Shown one piece after another: positions 61,701-64,000 of a DNA stretch of 64,000 nucleotides. The stretch is from Aminobacter aganoensis (GTDB lineage Bacteria; Pseudomonadota; Alphaproteobacteria; Rhizobiales; Rhizobiaceae). Below the pieces are notes generated by a model, which saw only the letters and a list, made by a program, of their open reading frames with translations, was not told the origin of the DNA and did not search any database. The stretch's first letter is position 1, and each line of letters opens with the position of its first letter. The position numbers and the translations under genes were made by a program. Location of the stretch: contig NZ_JACHOU010000009.1 in assembly GCF_014206975.1 (NCBI RefSeq), positions 122,028 through 186,027 on the forward strand, written 5' to 3'.

Positions 61701-62287
61701 GCCTTCAGTTCCGCCAGGCGCGCTTTCAGCTCCGTGAGCACCCCGCTGCGGGCACGGTATTTGTAGAAGCCATCTGCCTCATTCCTGAGATCGAGGAGTT
61801 TGTCGCTGAAGCGTGCAAGACCGGAGCTTGCCGAGAACAGCAATTGTCCGAGATCCCCCTTGCTCGCCAAGATGCTCTCGCCGCCCTTCTCGAGTGTCTC
61901 GTCGTCAAGCGAGAACATGGTACGATAGGCCTCACGCTCGATCCCGCCGAGTTCTCCACGAACGGCACTTTCCGGGATCGGGCGCTCCTCCGCGTCGAGT
62001 AGACTATTCTGCGGGCGCTTTATGCGCACGAATTCGCGCGTCTCGGCACCGAACTCCAGCAACCCGCCGATGCGCATGGTTGAATAGGGATGGAGGAAAG
62101 CGAACGGGCTTTGCGTGCCTATGCCGAACAAAAGATCGAGAAATCCCGTGAATGCGGTCGACTTTCCCGCTTCGTTCGGCCCATAGATGACGTGCAGGTC
62201 CGGCTGCCCATCGGGCCGTTCGCCGAAATCGATGCTATGGTTCGTGAACTTTCCGTACCGGGTCAGGTCGAGGCGATGCAAGCGCAT
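58784..62287 (-). CDS. SMC/SbcC-like ATPase (YhaN family)
   Basis: This is a 1167-residue protein with the split ABC-type ATPase of SbcC/Rad50 relatives. The N-terminal half carries MRLHRLDLTRYGKFTNHSIDFG and Walker A GPNEAGKST (36-44); the C-terminal half carries the Walker B-like SPVPFVADDIMETFDD and the final switch His in IYLTHHHHLCEIA. Between them are long coiled coils (for example RARLAELKAEREQFDTLASD). Members work with a partner nuclease in DNA end processing or defence against foreign DNA. The nuclease gene ends three bases upstream, so they form one operon. No zinc-hook CxxC is evident in the coiled coil. Confidence 0.9.
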   Translation of the reverse strand: MRLHRLDLTRYGKFTNHSIDFGERPDGQPDLHVIYGPNEAGKSTAFTGFLDLLFGIGTQSPFAFLHPYSTMRIGGLLEFGAETREFVRIKRPQNSLLDAEERPIPESAVRGELGGIEREAYRTMFSLDDETLEKGGESILASKGDLGQLLFSASSGLARFSDKLLDLRNEADGFYKYRARSGVLTELKARLAELKAEREQFDTLASDHARLVEARDRSRTHYDEAGAERTRTQARINEIQGYLIALPRLAALRSIREQLAMVADVPEAPPAWASELPGLQKEEIELGVQSTAITEDITRLEAEIAAITVDEAALRLAERVDRLADLRARHVTAEKDIPERRLQQREIDRSISTILDRIEREGEAEPRRLVLTTTTAGRLRELVEARSGIDAELRNAGKELAEARRRLGEVAEALPVTGDNAQATPERDRSIAELASTLEAMRSADHRVRQHVAERARAAALEILADRLSVLRPWQGGADDLALMSCPSSETVRRWKAECAAAEAVLARQENEIERLTTQLRHLEAECIGFSSVTGVVTDQEAAEIRMSREQAWAAHRHTLDFATADLFEAALRRDDIVNAGRVSHMSDLAKLHQNGQVLTVARADLERAVELKDAAVVALGDLDAQVAIAVRAMSPFPTLSPLLPELEDWLARREKALESRDAVRGAERDVLAAQVDADAATARLHTALGRAGQPQKPDADFDTLLANAQALLDRETEQRRLRANLEDRHRDVASRERAAERIEAEEKVWDNAWAVACRGCWLGEAAEIPTIGVVREILIAIADLAPAIEKREGLVDRIEKMEKDQASFREEVLALAETLGVPAGTAPVIELAQRIGEKIREAEAESDRRKRAVDRLEQVKERQRLLAEKSAIHEEQKRRMTDFFGVPSLTKVASCLADVARRLELGGQAEAAEREILEAAHVPDLVSVEVALAAADRSALEAELIDLNARAEDQDRRCHELFATWSAARSEVEAIGGDARVAAIEERRRTTLLEIEDGATRYLRLRAGIAATEHALATYRERHRSSMMTRASAAFRTISRGAYTGLAAQPGKDGEMLIALSDAGGSKAANELSKGTRFQLYLALRVAGYHEFVQARSPVPFVADDIMETFDDFRAEEAFRLFAEMAVNGQVIYLTHHHHLCEIAQRVCPVVRLHRLGETTEAGQTA

Positions 62288-62290
62288 GGT

Positions 62291-63559
62291 TCAACCGCCG
62301 TCCCGGTCGGTCTCGAGACGGGCCACCACGTCCTCGGCTCCGTCACGCCCAAGCAAAGCCAGCGTCTCGTCAAACGATGCTTCGGAGTCCCCAAAAGCGT
62401 CCCGGCACTCCTGCGGAAGCTGTCCCCTTATTTCCTCGGCCATGCTCCGAAGTTCCGCCCGAAAGCTATCGGACTCGAGAACATCGTCCGCAATCAGACG
62501 ATGGAGTTCGGAAAGTGGGTCACCCGATGACTCGGCATCCGTTGTCGGCGGTTCGCAGGCGATCTCCAGCTTTTCGACCCAGCAAGATCCGATGACCGAG
62601 GCCCTGTCGTCAGCCTCCGTTTTCAGCAGATCCGCGTCCCGACGGATTCGCCAGGCAAGCTGACTTGCGCCCTCTATCCGCAGGCGTATGACAAGCTGAT
62701 CGGACACTGCTCCGCTGCGTTCCTTTTCTAATGTTCGCGCGATGGCCGACACCAGCTCGCGCCAGTCCGTTACTCCGATCGCATCAACTACAGCCCGTTC
62801 AAACTGGGCGATGCTGGTGGTGCGCTCTTCGATATGGATCGAACGATCATCCTGAATGGTCACAAGCGTCACGGATTTCGGGCCGGCCTCGTTGATGTCC
62901 CTGCCCTGCGGGATACCAGGCATCACGATCGCACACGCCCCCTCCACAGCAGAGCGTTTATGGATATGGCCGAGCGCCCAATAGTTGAAACCTGTCGCCG
63001 TCAAATCGGCAACGCTGCAGGGGGAATAGAGGTCGTGACCGGGCGCACCGCCGAGACTCGTATGCAGCAGGCCGATGTTGATCGCACCCTCGACGACAGG
63101 CTTGTATCGACCAAGCAGGCTATCGGGAGCGTGCCGCTGCGCAAAGCTCAATCCATGCACCACGACCGGAACGCTGCCACGGCGGCGATCGATCTCAATG
63201 GCCTCAGCTCTGCCGGTAAAGACGGTAACAAGGTCAGGAAGGGTCAGTTCATTGGTTAGTTTCGATATGGCATCGTGATTGCCGCGGATGATAAACGTCA
63301 TGATCCCCGCTTCGTCCAGGCGCCGGAGCTGCTCGGCGAGAAAGCGGGCCGTCTTCATCGAGGTTTGGTCGCCGTCATAGAGATCGCCAGCGATTAGAAG
63401 CGCATCGACCTGTTCCTCGAGGCAAAGATCGATGATCCGAACGAAAGCGCGCCGGGTCGCATTGCCGATCAGTTCCGCTAGATCGGGATCGCGTAGAGCA
63501 AGCGAGCGTAGGGGCGAGTCCAAATGGATGTCTGCAGCATGTACGAATCGATATGCCAC
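62291..63559 (-). CDS. SbcD/Mre11-like metallophosphoesterase (YhaO family)
   Basis: This is a 422-residue calcineurin-like phosphoesterase. Metal ligands are D10 and H12 (ADIHLDSPL), D59 (GDLYDGD), N94-H95 (GNHD) and a later GHIHK. This set is typical of SbcD/Mre11 and YhaO DNA exonucleases. The C-terminal region (about 280-422) is where Mre11-type proteins contact their Rad50-like partner, here the YhaN-like ATPase. The start at 63559 (MAYRFVHAADIH) fits the family exactly. Confidence 0.92.
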   Translation of the reverse strand: MAYRFVHAADIHLDSPLRSLALRDPDLAELIGNATRRAFVRIIDLCLEEQVDALLIAGDLYDGDQTSMKTARFLAEQLRRLDEAGIMTFIIRGNHDAISKLTNELTLPDLVTVFTGRAEAIEIDRRRGSVPVVVHGLSFAQRHAPDSLLGRYKPVVEGAINIGLLHTSLGGAPGHDLYSPCSVADLTATGFNYWALGHIHKRSAVEGACAIVMPGIPQGRDINEAGPKSVTLVTIQDDRSIHIEERTTSIAQFERAVVDAIGVTDWRELVSAIARTLEKERSGAVSDQLVIRLRIEGASQLAWRIRRDADLLKTEADDRASVIGSCWVEKLEIACEPPTTDAESSGDPLSELHRLIADDVLESDSFRAELRSMAEEIRGQLPQECRDAFGDSEASFDETLALLGRDGAEDVVARLETDRDGG

Positions 63560-63698
63560 CGTGCCCTAACCCAATCGTTACCCTCTCGCCTGGAGTTTAC
63601 GTGCAGATCGGCAGGCGTGATATCGAATTATGTGGATGCAATCAGACTATTCGCAGGAAATATGAGAAGAATAAAGAATCGCGTTTGGGGGGAAGACA

Positions 63699-63947
63699 AT
63701 GGCTGGGGAGCCGATCGATGACGTTCTGGAATGGTCAAATAAGCTCTCGCCCTGGAAGCAAGACGCTTTAAGACGCCTCGCCACCAGCAACGACCTAACT
63801 GAGGCTGATGCCAGTGAATTGCTGGCAATGGTCAAATCAGCTTCCGGGTTCAAGCTTTCCGTCGCCGCGCCGAAAGCTGTTCCCTTCACGAAGGCCCATT
63901 TTGGAGGTGTCGCTCGGCACTTAATGATGAGAATCATGCTTCAATGA
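63699..63947 (+). pseudogene. Broken N-terminus of a defence-type AAA ATPase
   Basis: ATG 63699 follows GGGGGGAAG, a strong ribosome site. The first 65 residues (VLEWSNKLSPWKQDALRRLATSNDLTEADASELLAMVKSA, then PKAVPFTKAHF) match the usual N-terminus of large AAA-family ATPases with an OLD/SMC-type domain found in phage-defence loci (family knowledge). After AHFGG the sequence loses the pattern and stops at residue 82, before any Walker A motif. Either the gene is broken here by recombination, or a frameshift lets it continue past the window. It is divergent from the YhaO/YhaN-like operon. Confidence 0.55.
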
Positions 63948-64000
63948 TTTCAGATGCTTACGCCAGCACTTAATTTGCGAATGGGCAGTTAATTCGATAA

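Noticed and set aside
1..64000. CRISPR arrays, tRNA or rRNA genes, intact IS elements
   Set aside because: I saw no regularly spaced repeats, no cloverleaf-like or rRNA-like sequence and no intact transposase, but I could not run a covariance-model search.

Overview
The window reads as an accessory region of an alphaproteobacterial genome, most likely Hyphomicrobiales (Phyllobacteriaceae/Rhizobium type). The reasons are the high GC content, rhizobial family versions (TlpA, CcmF, BTLCP transglutaminase-like protein, fixNOQP/IS-type cbb3 operon, Aap-type amino-acid ABC transporter, NnrS/NnrR) and their gene orders. Its dominant themes are metal handling, respiration under low oxygen, and nitrogen-oxide metabolism. 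It is also rich in broken genes and non-coding scars, as expected for a plasmid or genomic island. I saw no rRNA, tRNA, CRISPR array or intact transposase.

1-7.6 kb: the C-terminus of a heavy-metal P-type ATPase, a small HMA metallochaperone behind a MerR-type promoter, a divergent HxlR regulator/NmrA reductase pair sharing a perfect palindrome, an isochorismatase-like hydrolase, and a copper cassette (DUF2946, PCuAC, SCO, PepSY). 8.4-10.8 kb: a bd-type (CIO-like) quinol oxidase, cydAB. 10.9-16.3 kb: a patchwork of relics (a TAT-type leader relic, phosphoketolase scar, truncated CYTH protein, frameshifted tlpA) around two apparently healthy genes, a 63-aa His-rich tandem-repeat peptide and ccmF. 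16.5-22.6 kb: a NarL-type two-component system and an Fe(III) ABC transporter. 22.7-29.5 kb: a BTLCP protein, a second inverted DUF2946-PCuAC-SCO set, an M23 peptidase and a second PepSY-DUF2946 pair.

29.7-36.8 kb: a PBP fragment, then a LysR regulator divergent from a PLP-dependent Cys/Met-type lyase and a four-gene amino-acid ABC transporter. 36.9-40.3 kb: an AAA+ ATPase/subtilase pair matching the ietAS anti-phage system. 40.9-43.8 kb: an HXXEE membrane protein, then a nickel-type CsoR/RcnR-family repressor with its G-tract operator, a His-tailed MFS exporter and a DedA-like protein. 44.2-49.5 kb: a denitrification block (pseudoazurin, nirK, an unknown gene, nnrS, nnrR, a DUF1858 protein) with TTTG-N8-CAAA boxes before pseudoazurin and nirK.

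50-58.5 kb: one long apparent operon starting at a 25-bp palindrome: truncated haemoglobin, membrane protein, NsrR-like Rrf2 regulator, ccoNOQP, two extra membrane genes, ccoI, ccoS and a 43-aa membrane peptide. It suggests a cbb3 oxidase placed under nitric-oxide control. 58.8-63.9 kb: a YhaO/YhaN-like nuclease-ATPase pair and, at the right edge, the broken N-terminus of a defence-type AAA ATPase.

Functionally, copper proteins dominate: NirK and pseudoazurin need copper, cbb3 needs copper and haem, and the two PCuAC/SCO sets could supply it. CcoI would import copper for cbb3 assembly.
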